This document shows positions 1-8,360 of a stretch of 55,277 nucleotides of DNA, piece by piece. Source of the stretch: Parashewanella curva (GTDB lineage Bacteria > Pseudomonadota > Gammaproteobacteria > Enterobacterales > Shewanellaceae); the NCBI RefSeq assembly GCF_003675895.1, contig NZ_ML014754.1, positions 1 through 55,277 on the forward strand. The letters are read 5' to 3'. The position numbers were made by a program, and so were the translations under genes. The notes under the pieces are model-generated. The model saw nothing but the letters and a program-made list of their open reading frames with translations, made no database searches and was not told the DNA's origin. The first letter of the stretch is position 1, and every line of letters starts with the position of its first letter.

Positions 1-51
1 TTAATCGGTAAACGTGATGTGAATTTCTTTGAAGTTCCATATACAGGATAA
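1..51 (+). CDS. 3' end of an unidentified gene (partial)
   Basis: An open frame enters from the left edge and ends at the TAA at 49-51. The visible residues are LIGKRDVNFFEVPYTG. That is too little to identify a family. A 9-bp perfect hairpin follows at once (54-76), which would fit a gene end, although it belongs to the REP-like element described next. It could equally be a chance frame. Confidence 0.3.
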   Translation, partial: LIGKRDVNFFEVPYTG

Positions 52-53
52 TA

Positions 54-123
54 TAGACTGGGAACCGCCCAGTCTACACTATCCAGCACGGGGGCAAGCC
101 CCCGAGATTTTCGCTCCGCTCGT
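54..123. repeat. REP-like palindromic element
   Basis: Hairpins are packed side by side. The first is a 9-bp perfect stem (54-62 with 68-76, loop AACCG). The second is CGGGGGC/GCCCCCG (89-95 with 98-104) closed by AA. The third is a weaker CGAG...CTCG stem at about 103-122. No T-run follows either strong stem. The element supplies the last codons of the ABC permease on the minus strand. It shares the C-AA-G style tight loop with the hairpins at 7660-7770, which suggests a common REP-like family. Confidence 0.6.
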
Positions 124-1362
124 TAAATATTCATAAAAGTACTTTGCCTTGAATTGGCTAATCGAAATAACGGAAAACACGAGATTGATTGTAAGCACAC
201 TAAAGACTGCGATCATGATTGTTTGCCAATCAATATTAATAAGATGCAGCATTTCAATATTGTTGCCACTAATATCTGGCAGTAATCGAATTAGCCAAGC
301 GGTGCTGATTAAACCAATAACAGCAGAAAGCAAAAATAGCGGGGTATTTTCACAAAATGCCATTGCCACCAGTTTTACTTTACTACTGCCAAGGCTAACT
401 TGAGTCGCCAACTCTTGAGTTCGTTGTTGGTAATGACTCACAAACAGATTTAACAGATTTAAACTTGCCATAAACAGCAAAATAACAACCGTAGCAAGTA
501 AAAAAAGCAGCATATTTTTTTGTTCGAGTAACAAAGTATCACGATAGTTATCAATACCTTGTTCTCGTTGCATGGTTTTCATCATGGCTGCTGGAAACAC
601 AAACTTACCTTGTTTTCGAGTCAGCATATAGTCATTCCAAAAGGCAGTCATATCTGCATCAGTGAACATCTTATTTTTTCTTACAAATAAGGTGCTCCAT
701 TCGTTCATAAATGAATTATCTTCAACTTGATGAATATGATCGGATAAATGAAAGAATTGCCAGACTTGCTGTTGGTGCTTTTGGTGTTTTTTAAAGCTAA
801 AAAAATTACTGATCACACCTTTGATCAAAAAAGTTTTTTTGTCCTTTCCAAGCTTTATGCTTTCTCCAATAACGCTTTTACGCCCGTTTAACACACCTTG
901 CCATAAACGCTGCGAAATCCATACACCACCAGCCGAATTATCTTTATTTGGCAGTTCACCTAGCAATAATCGACCACCAACATCAGCGATAAAATTATCC
1001 GTGGCTTCAAGGTGAGTCACTGGATAATCAGTGCCGAATAGATTTACGTTCGATTCTGCTGCTTTAAATGAAGCAAAGCTGCCATAACCTTGATATTTTT
1101 CTGCTAAATTGGCAAAAGCCACATTACTCATAAAATTTAATGAAAATCCAGCATTCGCTTTTAGCCGAAAATGTAATTTGTATGTGTCTTTCTCATTATG
1201 AAGATCCGGCAACGGTTTAAATATCAAATTAGTGCTAATGGCAACTACAGTTAGCATTGCTGCTAGAGTTAGACTCAATGTTAGTAACACTGGCAGCGTT
1301 AATCTTGGCAAACTGAATAGACGAATAATGCCAAGACGAATAGCTCTCAAATAAAAACTCAT
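79..1362 (-). CDS. ABC transporter permease, FtsX/MacB type, probably truncated
   Basis: This is the inner-membrane permease of a MacB/LolC-like exporter that would work with the ATPase and adaptor encoded just upstream. The 427-residue product has one N-terminal membrane segment (about 20-45), a large periplasmic domain (50-280) and three membrane segments (about 285-310, 335-360, 380-405), so one complete FtsX unit. Proteins of this adaptor-ATPase-permease type are often about 800 residues with two such units. The frame reaches the linker after the third segment (YFYEYLTSG) and then runs into a REP-like palindrome, giving the tail AKISGACPRAG. I infer that the second half has been lost. The ATG overlaps the ATPase stop by four bases, so the genes are translationally coupled. 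A naturally single-unit permease is the alternative. Confidence 0.75.
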   Translation of the reverse strand: MSFYLRAIRLGIIRLFSLPRLTLPVLLTLSLTLAAMLTVVAISTNLIFKPLPDLHNEKDTYKLHFRLKANAGFSLNFMSNVAFANLAEKYQGYGSFASFKAAESNVNLFGTDYPVTHLEATDNFIADVGGRLLLGELPNKDNSAGGVWISQRLWQGVLNGRKSVIGESIKLGKDKKTFLIKGVISNFFSFKKHQKHQQQVWQFFHLSDHIHQVEDNSFMNEWSTLFVRKNKMFTDADMTAFWNDYMLTRKQGKFVFPAAMMKTMQREQGIDNYRDTLLLEQKNMLLFLLATVVILLFMASLNLLNLFVSHYQQRTQELATQVSLGSSKVKLVAMAFCENTPLFLLSAVIGLISTAWLIRLLPDISGNNIEMLHLINIDWQTIMIAVFSVLTINLVFSVISISQFKAKYFYEYLTSGAKISGACPRAG

Positions 1363-2051
1363 GCTACCGCCTCCTGATGTTCGACAATGATCTCGCCATC
1401 AAACAAGCGAACTTGGCGTTTTGCCATGCGACTGTAGCGTTCATCATGAGTCACCATCACGATGGTAACTCCTTGGTTATTCAGCTCAATCAACTCCTGC
1501 ATCACCAAGTCGCCATTATGGCTGTCTAAGTTCCCTGTTGGTTCATCTACCAGTAATAATTGCGGCTCACCTACTAAGGCTCTTGCTATGGCGACTCTTT
1601 GTTGCTGCCCACCAGACAGTTGATTGGGTTTATGATGCATATAGTTATGCATATTGACTGCCGTCAGTTGCTTTTCAACCTCAGCTTTAATCGCTTTAGA
1701 AGAGTCTCCTCTGTGCTCCAAAGGCAACGCCACATTTTCAAATACGGTAAGGTGGTCGATAAGATTAAAAGACTGGAAAACGTAACCCACGTATTGATTT
1801 CGAACTTTTGAGCGTTGATCAACGTTTAGACTACCAGCGTCTATATTCGCTAATTGATAATGACCTGAAGTTGGTGCGTCGAGCAAACCAAGAATACTAA
1901 GTAAAGTCGATTTACCGCAGCCTGAAGGACCTGAAATAGAAACAAACTCACCTTCATTAATCTTCAAATTGATATTTTTTAGTGCGTGGGTTTGGATTTG
2001 GCCTTTAGTATGGGTTTTATTTAAATCCCTTAATTCAACTAATGTTTTCAT
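1359..2051 (-). CDS. ABC transporter ATP-binding protein, MacB/LolD family
   Basis: This is the cytoplasmic ATPase that energises the neighbouring permease. The 230 residues are the usual length. Visible motifs are Walker A GPSGCGKST (about 41-49), the Q-loop region YVFQSFNLIDH, the signature LSGGQQQRVAIARAL (about 145-159) and Walker B LLLVDEPTGNLD, followed by the switch-histidine segment MVTHDE. The TSGHY and NLIDHLTVFENVALPLEHRG segments fit the LolD/MacB/FtsE clade of substrate-extruding ATPases. The start ATG has an AGGA ribosome site. It lies between the adaptor gene (12-nt gap) and the permease (4-nt overlap), so the three form one operon. The exported substrate cannot be read from the sequence. 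Confidence 0.9.
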   Translation of the reverse strand: MKTLVELRDLNKTHTKGQIQTHALKNINLKINEGEFVSISGPSGCGKSTLLSILGLLDAPTSGHYQLANIDAGSLNVDQRSKVRNQYVGYVFQSFNLIDHLTVFENVALPLEHRGDSSKAIKAEVEKQLTAVNMHNYMHHKPNQLSGGQQQRVAIARALVGEPQLLLVDEPTGNLDSHNGDLVMQELIELNNQGVTIVMVTHDERYSRMAKRQVRLFDGEIIVEHQEAVA

Positions 2052-2063
2052 CTTTTATCCTTT

Positions 2064-3311
2064 TTATTCGATGATTATTCTAGAAAATTTTTGCGCATGA
2101 GATAAGTCATTAATGGCAATTCGATCACCTTTTTTTACACCCGATTTAATGACCAATCGATTTTTTGAAAGCTCGCCAAAGTGAATATCGCTTTTATTTA
2201 ACTCTGACGAGTTATCACTCATTACAAACACCGTTTGATTACTTAACGGAATCATTCCGGGCTGCTGCTTTACAAAAAGTACATTAGGCAGTTTTTCGAC
2301 AAACACATGACCATCTATTGCTTGTGCTGGACGAATATTGTTAGGTAGAGAGGAAGTGATTATGGCTTCAGCTTCTATAAAACCATTTTCAATAATGGCA
2401 CTGAGTTGACTAATTTCAGCTTGAATACTTCCTGATGAGTGACGCAGTTCAACAGCTGCACCTAGATTCACTTTGCCTGATAATCGTTGTGGGATTTTAA
2501 GATTCACCATAAGCTCATCATTGGAACCAACTTTGGCAATATTGCCGTTTTGCGCTAACTGCTGTCCTAAGTCGATATAGAGATGCTGTAGCTTGCCAGA
2601 TATGCCCGCTTTGATTTGTAATTGATTGATCTTATCTTTTAGTAAGGAAATGTTGCTTTGCTGCAACTTCACTAAAGCTAATTTTTGTTCAAGTTCTTTT
2701 TGATTAATTTCCCTTTGTGTATTAACTCGATAAATATGGAACTGCTTTTGATTTAAAAGCTGCTCATGCTTGAGCTGACTTTTTTCTAAATCTATTTTGG
2801 CAACAATACCATGCTGAGCAAGACGTTTATTGGCACTGAGCTCAAGTTCAGCCGCTTTTATCTGATTTTCAAATTCAGATAATCGGGCTTCACCTTCCAA
2901 TTGCTTATTTTGCTGGCTAAGTTCAAAAATTTGATATTCCGATTGAATACGCTGTAGATCTGATTTTGCTTGAAGTAACTCTTGTAGTAAATCTGTGTTT
3001 TCTAGTCTAGCAATGACACTGTTTGGCTCTACATCAGCACCTGCTTTTAAAAACAATTCAACCACTTTTCCATTAGAAGGTGCACTGATCAAACGTTCAT
3101 ATCGAGAAGCAAACTCACCATGAATCGGCACCATCAAATTAACATTACCTTGCTCAACTTTCGTCGTTTTTAATTCTTGCTTTGAAATGGAAACTTGAGG
3201 TTGATATACCAATAAAACTAAAACGGCTAATAAAGCAAAACAAAGAACTGTTGCTTGCTTCCAATAGTGTTTTAAAAAAAAGGAATTTGATGATTCAATG
3301 TCGATTTTCAT
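2064..3311 (-). CDS. HlyD/MacA-type periplasmic adaptor of the ABC exporter
   Basis: This is a membrane-fusion protein linking the ABC permease to the outer membrane or exporting into the periplasm. The 415 residues show a single N-terminal membrane anchor (about 17-38), a lipoyl-like half around SNGKVVELFLKAGADVEPNSVIARL, a long Gln/Glu/Leu-rich coiled-coil hairpin (about 110-235), the second lipoyl half (about 236-265) and a beta-barrel domain. It is the first gene of the operon with the ATPase and permease. This gene order is typical of MacA/YknX-like systems. No substrate-specific gene such as a precursor peptide was seen next to it. Confidence 0.87.
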   Translation of the reverse strand: MKIDIESSNSFFLKHYWKQATVLCFALLAVLVLLVYQPQVSISKQELKTTKVEQGNVNLMVPIHGEFASRYERLISAPSNGKVVELFLKAGADVEPNSVIARLENTDLLQELLQAKSDLQRIQSEYQIFELSQQNKQLEGEARLSEFENQIKAAELELSANKRLAQHGIVAKIDLEKSQLKHEQLLNQKQFHIYRVNTQREINQKELEQKLALVKLQQSNISLLKDKINQLQIKAGISGKLQHLYIDLGQQLAQNGNIAKVGSNDELMVNLKIPQRLSGKVNLGAAVELRHSSGSIQAEISQLSAIIENGFIEAEAIITSSLPNNIRPAQAIDGHVFVEKLPNVLFVKQQPGMIPLSNQTVFVMSDNSSELNKSDIHFGELSKNRLVIKSGVKKGDRIAINDLSHAQKFSRIIIE

Positions 3312-3771
3312 GGTTTCTTAATTTTTGGATTTTGAAACCATATAGAAAGAAATGTGCCAAGTGATATTTTATTTGATAATCATAACGTTACAGCCAATCC
3401 AAATTTTAATAAAAGAGAAAGTGTTCGAATTTGAAATGCTGCTGTTCGGTTTTAGAAGAAAGGGTTGAAGTAGTGACAGTTTCTGGATTTATCGTAACCC
3501 CTGCTAATTCTTCAATTGAACTAGAGGCCATAACGAGTTCCAATATATTCTGGATTCATTCGAAATAATTATTGTGAATCCCAAGTTTTTATATTGATAG
3601 TCAAGATAAAAAAATGGAAAGATACAGGATCTACATCTTAATGGGGGTTGAGGCTTAGATTGTGGTGGGCAAAGTAATGACAACTTTTACTCATAACTTT
3701 CCAAGTTCAGCCCCAAAATAAGGTTAAGTAATATTTTATCGGGCTACAGCTATCTGGGCTTAACAAAAAAT
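3312..3771. other. 460-bp intergenic region between exporter operon and ankyrin gene
   Basis: The region lies upstream of the exporter operon and downstream of the ankyrin gene, both on the minus strand, so it should contain the exporter promoter. I see no tRNA, no strong rho-independent terminator and no convincing coding frame. Confidence 0.5.
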
Positions 3772-5016
3772 TTATAGGTCTTCATTCCCAATTTCATAAG
3801 CCGCACAGTCTGCGCCGCCAAATGAATTAGGAATTTGGTCATTTTTTTGCTGTGTTTTTCTTTCACGCAGCAGTTCTGCAGCTGTGTTTACTCTAGACGA
3901 AGTCCTCTCTCCTAATTTTTGAGCATTCCAATCACGTTCATCTTGTTTGGCTTGCGTTACATCATCTTCATTCAATTCTTCAAATACTTCTGTACCTGCT
4001 ACCAGACCTAATTTGACTTCATTTGCAAGCTCAGGTGGTTTAGCAAATAATGCTTGTATTTTTCGACCATTTTGGGTTGAACTAACACTGCTTTGAATCG
4101 TTAAGTCAAATAACAAATTTGGAATTTTTAAAGTTGGCTTTGCACCAAATCTATATAACAATTGGCACATATCGAAGTCATCATTACACACGGCCAAATA
4201 CAGAGGTAATGTGGTTGGCAGTTCATTTCTATTAGCCTCAGCGCCTCCAATTAACAGAGCTTTCGCCATATCGATATTACCATTTTGACTAGCAAGGCTA
4301 AGAGGGGTATGCCCATCATTAGTCATTACACTGTTTATGGCTTCCAATCTTACTTTTAAGTCTTTGTTAAAATCTTCATATACAGCATTTGCCGTACAGC
4401 CTATACCAACACTCAACATCTGCTCCACGACTGCGGTCTTATTTAAACGGCAGGCAAGAGAAAATGCGGAATCACCATCTTTGTTTTTAACAAAAGGGTT
4501 CGCGTTATGCAGCTGTATCATTTCTAACAAAAGTTCATCTGATATTTTTTCACCTTTTAATGCAGCCGTTAACGCAGTATCCCCATGCTTATTTCTCCAT
4601 GCTAAATTAATGCCTGTTTGAAGAAACTCACGTAGTTGTACATTATCACCAAGATAAGCTGATTCAATTGCCTCGGCACTCAGTTGATATCTTTCTCCAA
4701 TGGCATCTACCAGCTCTTTAACCCATTCGTTTCCGGTTGCATCCAACATAGGCGCTGCAACTAACTTCTGTTGAGAGTCGTCCACACTTAGAAATTCATG
4801 AATTTTACCAGTTTCAGATACTCTACATATATATTCGACTGTTTTTGAAGGTTCATAGCTTTCAAAGTCCGCAGAAACTTTCGGTTCAGATTCAAAGGTT
4901 ACAATGAAGTCCCTTCCATCAGTATCATGCATTCTGGTAAGCGTATACGTATTCAAGTTATCTGTTTTTATTGTAACTCTTTCCAATGTTCCAATTTGGC
5001 TTGAAGCAACTGCCAT
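3772..5016 (-). CDS. Ankyrin-repeat protein, possible effector
   Basis: The 414-residue protein has an unrecognised N-terminal part (1-110) and ankyrin repeats across about 125-320. Repeat cores include NKHGDTALTAALKG, NKDGDSAFSLACRLNKTAVVEQML and NDGHTPLSLASQNGNIDMAKALL. The tail (about 325-414) is charged and lacks repeats. There is no signal peptide or membrane segment. I chose the ATG at 5016 because GGAG lies about 7 nt upstream; the longer frame begins at a TTG four codons earlier that itself overlaps that ribosome site. The gene stands alone between unrelated genes. Ankyrin proteins bind other proteins, and in host-associated bacteria many are secreted effectors. No secretion signal is recognisable, so the role is unproven. 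Confidence 0.8.
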   Translation of the reverse strand: MAVASSQIGTLERVTIKTDNLNTYTLTRMHDTDGRDFIVTFESEPKVSADFESYEPSKTVEYICRVSETGKIHEFLSVDDSQQKLVAAPMLDATGNEWVKELVDAIGERYQLSAEAIESAYLGDNVQLREFLQTGINLAWRNKHGDTALTAALKGEKISDELLLEMIQLHNANPFVKNKDGDSAFSLACRLNKTAVVEQMLSVGIGCTANAVYEDFNKDLKVRLEAINSVMTNDGHTPLSLASQNGNIDMAKALLIGGAEANRNELPTTLPLYLAVCNDDFDMCQLLYRFGAKPTLKIPNLLFDLTIQSSVSSTQNGRKIQALFAKPPELANEVKLGLVAGTEVFEELNEDDVTQAKQDERDWNAQKLGERTSSRVNTAAELLRERKTQQKNDQIPNSFGGADCAAYEIGNEDL

Positions 5017-5160
5017 AACGGACTCCAAAAATATTTAATAGGCTCAATTAGTTAAATGTTAGACCAGTTGTACCCTGAATATCTCATACATTGAAAACCT
5101 TTAATCTATTGATAATCTTTAGAAAATAATCACCCCAACACATCAAAACAAATTGACATA

Positions 5161-5207
5161 TATACTCGTGATACTTGAAGATGCAATTTTCAGGTATCAC
5201 GAGTATA
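5161..5207. repeat. Short palindromic repeat, TATACTCGTGATAC family, copy 1
   Basis: Perfect 14-bp arms (5161-5174 and 5194-5207, TATACTCGTGATAC and its complement) surround about 19 nt. It sits between the divergent ankyrin gene and rluA. A second, shorter copy with the same left arm is at 36212-36253. Confidence 0.75.
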
Positions 5208-5295
5208 CAGTTGAAAATAAAACTGATATCGCTATGACTGGTTTTTACACTCAAGATTCAATAAACTGCCCGCGATTCAACTTTAGAGAAGCTGT

Positions 5296-5949
5296 ATGAA
5301 ACTTTTCACCTACCAACCACCAGCCGTTCCTTGGTTGGATATTCGCTATCAAGATAATGATATAGTTGTGATTAATAAGCCTTCAGGCTTACTGTCTAAC
5401 CCAGGGAAAGCATCGCATACCTTTGATAGCGCGATTACTCGTCTACAGCTGGTGTTTCCAAGTGCGATTTTAGTTCATCGGCTGGATTGTGATACTTCAG
5501 GGGTAATGGTATTTGCTCTAACCAAGCAAGCTGAATCTCATTTGAAAACTCAATTTCAAAATAAAACAACAGCAAAAGAATATATTGCAGAAATTACTGG
5601 AAAGTTGGTTAAAAAGTCAGGTGCAATTGATGCAAAGCTCGGTGCAGATAAAAACAACCCGCCGTACCAAAAAGTTAGCAAAGACGGAAAATCAGCGGTT
5701 ACTCATTATGAAATTTTATCAGAACAAGAAAGGTCTTCTTTAATCAAACTCAAACCCGAAACAGGCCGTACTCATCAACTTAGAGTCCATATGCTGGCAA
5801 TCGGACATCCGATTTTAGGTGATGAGTTTTATGCTGATGACAAAGTAAAATCGGAAAGAAATCGTTTAAGTCTTCATGCTCAACGCTTAACCTTTACTCA
5901 CCCTGTATCAAATAAAGTGATGAGCTTTTACAGTAAACATCCGTTTTAG
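5296..5949 (+). CDS. rluA: RluA: dual-specificity 23S rRNA/tRNA pseudouridine synthase
   Basis: The family converts uridine 746 of 23S rRNA and uridine 32 of some tRNAs to pseudouridine. The 217 residues match the short RluA form (E. coli RluA is 219) and there is no N-terminal S4 domain. The catalytic motif HRLDCDTSG places the nucleophilic aspartate at residue 64, the position known for Rlu[10 protein letters not shown] and [14 protein letters not shown] are the other conserved family motifs. The gene is on the plus strand with the GST gene starting 10 nt after its stop, so the two are probably co-transcribed. The similar RluC/D enzymes are longer and carry S4 domains, so RluA is the best fit. 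Confidence 0.93.
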   Translation: MKLFTYQPPAVPWLDIRYQDNDIVVINKPSGLLSNPGKASHTFDSAITRLQLVFPSAILVHRLDCDTSGVMVFALTKQAESHLKTQFQNKTTAKEYIAEITGKLVKKSGAIDAKLGADKNNPPYQKVSKDGKSAVTHYEILSEQERSSLIKLKPETGRTHQLRVHMLAIGHPILGDEFYADDKVKSERNRLSLHAQRLTFTHPVSNKVMSFYSKHPF

Positions 5950-5959
5950 GGGCTTATGC

Positions 5960-6676
5960 TTGTATAGCTTTGAACGGAGCACTCTTTATAAAAAGGTCGA
6001 TATAACATCGATAGATCTATACACAGCCGCAACACCAAATGGTTTTAAGATCTCTACAGCTCTAGAGGAAATGGGCTTAGATTATCAGGTGCATCATCTT
6101 GATTTAATGGCTAATGAGCAAAAGCAGCCTGAGTTTTTAGCCATTAATCCTAATGGTCGAATTCCAGCCATTATTGATAGAAATAATGATGATTATGCAA
6201 TATTCGAATCAGGTGCAATTTTAATTTACTTAGCTGAAAAAACTGGAAAGTTTTATCCTAAAGATCCTAAAAAGCGTTCACAAGTCATACAGTGGTTGAT
6301 GTTTCAAATGGGTGGTGTGGGTCCCATGATGGGGCAAGCCAATGTCTTTTATCGCTATTTTCCTGAAAAGATTCCAGCCGCTATTGAACGATACCAAAAC
6401 GAAGGACGACGTTTATTTGAAGTAATGAACAGCCAACTTGCTAATAATCAATATCTAGCGGGTGATGAATATACCATTGCAGATATGGCAACATGGCCTT
6501 GGGTTCGTATTCATGAGTGGAGTGGCGTAGATATTCAAGGGCTAAATCATCTCCAACGTTGGCTAGATGAGTTAGCACAACGACCAGCTTGTCAAAAAGG
6601 GATCGTAACTCCTCCACCATCAGAGCTTTCAGATGAAGAGCGTGCCAAGCAAATCCAAAAGATGGTAACGAAATAG
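5960..6676 (+). CDS. yfcG: Glutathione transferase-like protein, YfcG/YghU (nu) type
   Basis: The family has glutathione-dependent disulfide-bond reductase or peroxidase activity in the cytoplasm. The thioredoxin-like N-terminal half contains [11 protein letters not shown], where TPNG is characteristic of YfcG/YghU, then [11 protein letters not shown] with the cis-proline and [15 protein letters not shown] for glutathione binding. The helical half carries [11 protein letters not shown]. The longest frame starts at a TTG (5960) with AGGGG about 8 nt upstream. I see no ATG in frame before the conserved core, so TTG is the likely start and gives a short N-terminal extension. It follows rluA by 10 nt. 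A 13-bp hairpin overlaps the stop codon. Confidence 0.85.
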   Translation: MYSFERSTLYKKVDITSIDLYTAATPNGFKISTALEEMGLDYQVHHLDLMANEQKQPEFLAINPNGRIPAIIDRNNDDYAIFESGAILIYLAEKTGKFYPKDPKKRSQVIQWLMFQMGGVGPMMGQANVFYRYFPEKIPAAIERYQNEGRRLFEVMNSQLANNQYLAGDEYTIADMATWPWVRIHEWSGVDIQGLNHLQRWLDELAQRPACQKGIVTPPPSELSDEERAKQIQKMVTK

Positions 6677-6688
6677 TTACCATCTTTT
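6657..6688 (+). terminator. Rho-independent terminator overlapping the GST stop codon
   Basis: Thirteen-bp arms (6657-6669 and 6676-6688) with a 6-nt loop end in TTTT. The stop codon TAG (6674-6676) spans the junction of loop and right arm. It probably serves the rluA-GST unit and, being symmetric, may also serve the convergent GST gene. Confidence 0.75.
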
Positions 6689-6708
6689 GGGGACACTTCT
6701 TATTTTGC

Positions 6709-7317
6709 CTAGCCTGCTTGAAGCGCTTTGATATAAGCAGGTCGATTTTGAACCTTTTCTAAATAAGCAAGAGTGTGGTGCTTTTCAACTAAAAGCCCTA
6801 TTTGCTTAGCCACTTTTAAAACAAACGTCATCATGATATCTGCTGCAGTAAAATCATTACCGGCAAAATAAGGCGATGCTTTTAATGTCTCTTCAATATA
6901 AGAAAAGTCTAGCGCCACTTCTTTGGCAATATACCCGTCCATAGGTTGATTACCGTCTCGCGTTTCCATTTGCATAAATAGCGTAGAAATTACAGGTAAG
7001 CTCAACGAGCCTTCTGCAAAATGCAACCACTCTAAATAGCGATAATATTCACAAAATCCAGCGGCAGGACGAAGCATATCATCAGTATCCTTATCAAGGA
7101 TGTACTCCATAATAGCCCCTGATTCACAAAGTGTTATTTCACCATCTACAATAACTGGAGCTTTTGCTAGAGGGTGGACTTTACGCAAACTTTCTGGCGC
7201 AAGTCGAGTGTTTGGATCACGTTGATGCTTTACAAGTTCGTAAGGCATATTGAGTTCTTCTAGTAACCAAATAACACGACTTGAGCGTGATTTATTAAGA
7301 TGATGAACGGTAATCAT
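6709..7317 (-). CDS. Glutathione S-transferase family protein
   Basis: This cytosolic glutathione-conjugating enzyme has 202 residues, the usual length. The N-terminal thioredoxin-like domain has NKSRSSRVIWLLEEL (the serine region expected to activate glutathione), HPLAKAPVIVDG with the cis-proline, and ITLCESGAIMEYIL. The C-terminal helical domain contains FTAADIMMTFVL, the conserved N-capping motif. It is a different subfamily from the GST at 5960 and converges on it. The start ATG has AAGGTG upstream. The next gene upstream is the damaged DJ-1/PfpI remnant, 12 nt away, so they were probably co-transcribed. Substrate unknown. Confidence 0.88.
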   Translation of the reverse strand: MITVHHLNKSRSSRVIWLLEELNMPYELVKHQRDPNTRLAPESLRKVHPLAKAPVIVDGEITLCESGAIMEYILDKDTDDMLRPAAGFCEYYRYLEWLHFAEGSLSLPVISTLFMQMETRDGNQPMDGYIAKEVALDFSYIEETLKASPYFAGNDFTAADIMMTFVLKVAKQIGLLVEKHHTLAYLEKVQNRPAYIKALQAG

Positions 7318-7328
7318 GTTGTCACCTT

Positions 7329-7655
7329 TTATTGAGAAATGTGTTTGATAAGTTTGCTGGCCACCAACTCAGAACTTGCAGGATTCTGACCTGTTATCAG
7401 TAGACCATCTTGTACCGCGAATGGATGCCAATCGTCTACTTTCTGGAAGTCTCCACCACGCTTAATCAATTCATCTTCTAAAAGAAAAGGCACAACTTCT
7501 GTCAACTGAACAGCTTCTTCCTCAGTATTGGTAAATCCTGATACAGCCTTGCCTGCAACCACAAACTCTGTCGAGTCATTTTTTACATTTAATAATGCTG
7601 CTGTGGCATGGCATACCGCTGCAACTGGCTTATCTGTTGCTAGAAATTGCTCAAT
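7329..7655 (-). pseudogene. DJ-1/PfpI-family protein, 5' part lost to a REP-like insertion
   Basis: The C-terminal about 108 residues of a class I glutamine-amidotransferase-like (DJ-1/PfpI) protein are intact, including the nucleophile-elbow region KPVAAVCHATAALLNV with the expected cysteine, and VDDWHPFAVQDGLLITGQNPAS. Full-length relatives have about 225 residues and begin with a beta strand and a lysine-rich N-terminus. Here about 115 N-terminal residues are missing. The frame continues upstream to 7724 only through palindromic DNA, giving the basic sequence MLIPRFRLRKSERSEDSLLRG. I read this as a gene whose 5' half was replaced by a REP-like element or lost by deletion at one. Translation from an ATG inside the element is possible, but function is unlikely. 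Confidence 0.75.
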
Positions 7656-7659
7656 AAAT

Positions 7660-7770
7660 AATCCCCGCAGCAAGCTGTCTTCGCTTCGCTCAGACTTTCG
7701 CAAGCGAAAGCGGGGTATTAACATTACCTCTTTTGGTTACAAACCGCAGCGAGCTGCGGGGAATTGAACC
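7660..7770. repeat. REP-like cluster of GC-rich hairpins
   Basis: The cluster contains CTTTCGC/GCGAAAG (7695-7701 with 7704-7710, loop AA), CCGCAGC/GCTGCGG (7744-7750 with 7753-7759, loop GA), and CAGCAAGCTG near 7668 inside a CCCCGC...GCGGGG outer frame (7663-7715). It is markedly GC-richer than its surroundings. It replaces the start of the DJ-1/PfpI gene. Related hairpins are at 54-123. Confidence 0.7.
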
Positions 7771-7847
7771 CTAAGAGATTAAATTTCAAAATCAAAACTC
7801 TGTACGTTCAGCCATTTTAGATCTCAATTTGAGCCCAACCCTTTGAG

Positions 7848-8102
7848 CTAGGATTTATCCATGATGAAGAAAAGAAACTCTTTTCTTGCGCTATAGTTAT
7901 CACAAAGAGAATACCCTCTCAAAGAATTGTGGATAATATAAGGTGTCGTCCAGATAGAATATGTTGTTGAAAGTAAACCCCTTTTAACTTCATAAGCCTC
8001 TTTGCCACTTAGAAACCATACAAAATTTTTAAGATCTTCTTGCGTATATTTAAGAACTGTATTTGTTGAGGCTGAAGTTGAAGCTTGTGTTGCTGCGGCC
8101 AT
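7848..8102 (-). CDS. Small orphan protein of 84 residues
   Basis: I do not recognise a family. The start is placed at the ATG at 8102, where GGAG lies about 7 nt upstream; the longer frame would add ten residues with no better site. The product begins MAAATQASTSASTNTV, a Ser/Thr/Ala-rich start, followed by a compact mixed region with KYTQEDLKNFVWFLSG and a basic-aromatic tail. It has no signal peptide or membrane segment. The Ala/Ser-rich start resembles those of the two ankyrin proteins in this window (MAVASSQ, MAGINSSS). Whether it is a small effector or a relic of a larger gene is open. Confidence 0.5.
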   Translation of the reverse strand: MAAATQASTSASTNTVLKYTQEDLKNFVWFLSGKEAYEVKRGLLSTTYSIWTTPYIIHNSLRGYSLCDNYSARKEFLFFIMDKS

Positions 8103-8360
8103 AATTTCTCCGATATTTGTTGAATAAGGCAATAATCATTCGTCACGTTCTCACCTCATACACAAGCGATAGTTTCATCCCTCACTAATTAAAACAACCG
8201 TATGCTACGATTAAAAACCATATTTAATGTTTAAGTCAGACAAACTTCATAATTCTACTGCTAAGTGAGGGTTTATAATCAACATTCCATGGCTTGATTG
8301 TAGAGTTACTTGCTTATTTGGTAGAATCCGCCCTCCAATTATATTGACCTGTGACTTGCT

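Noticed and set aside
3182-3364. 60-codon plus-strand frame
   Set aside because: It mostly overlaps the adaptor gene in antisense and is not protein-like.
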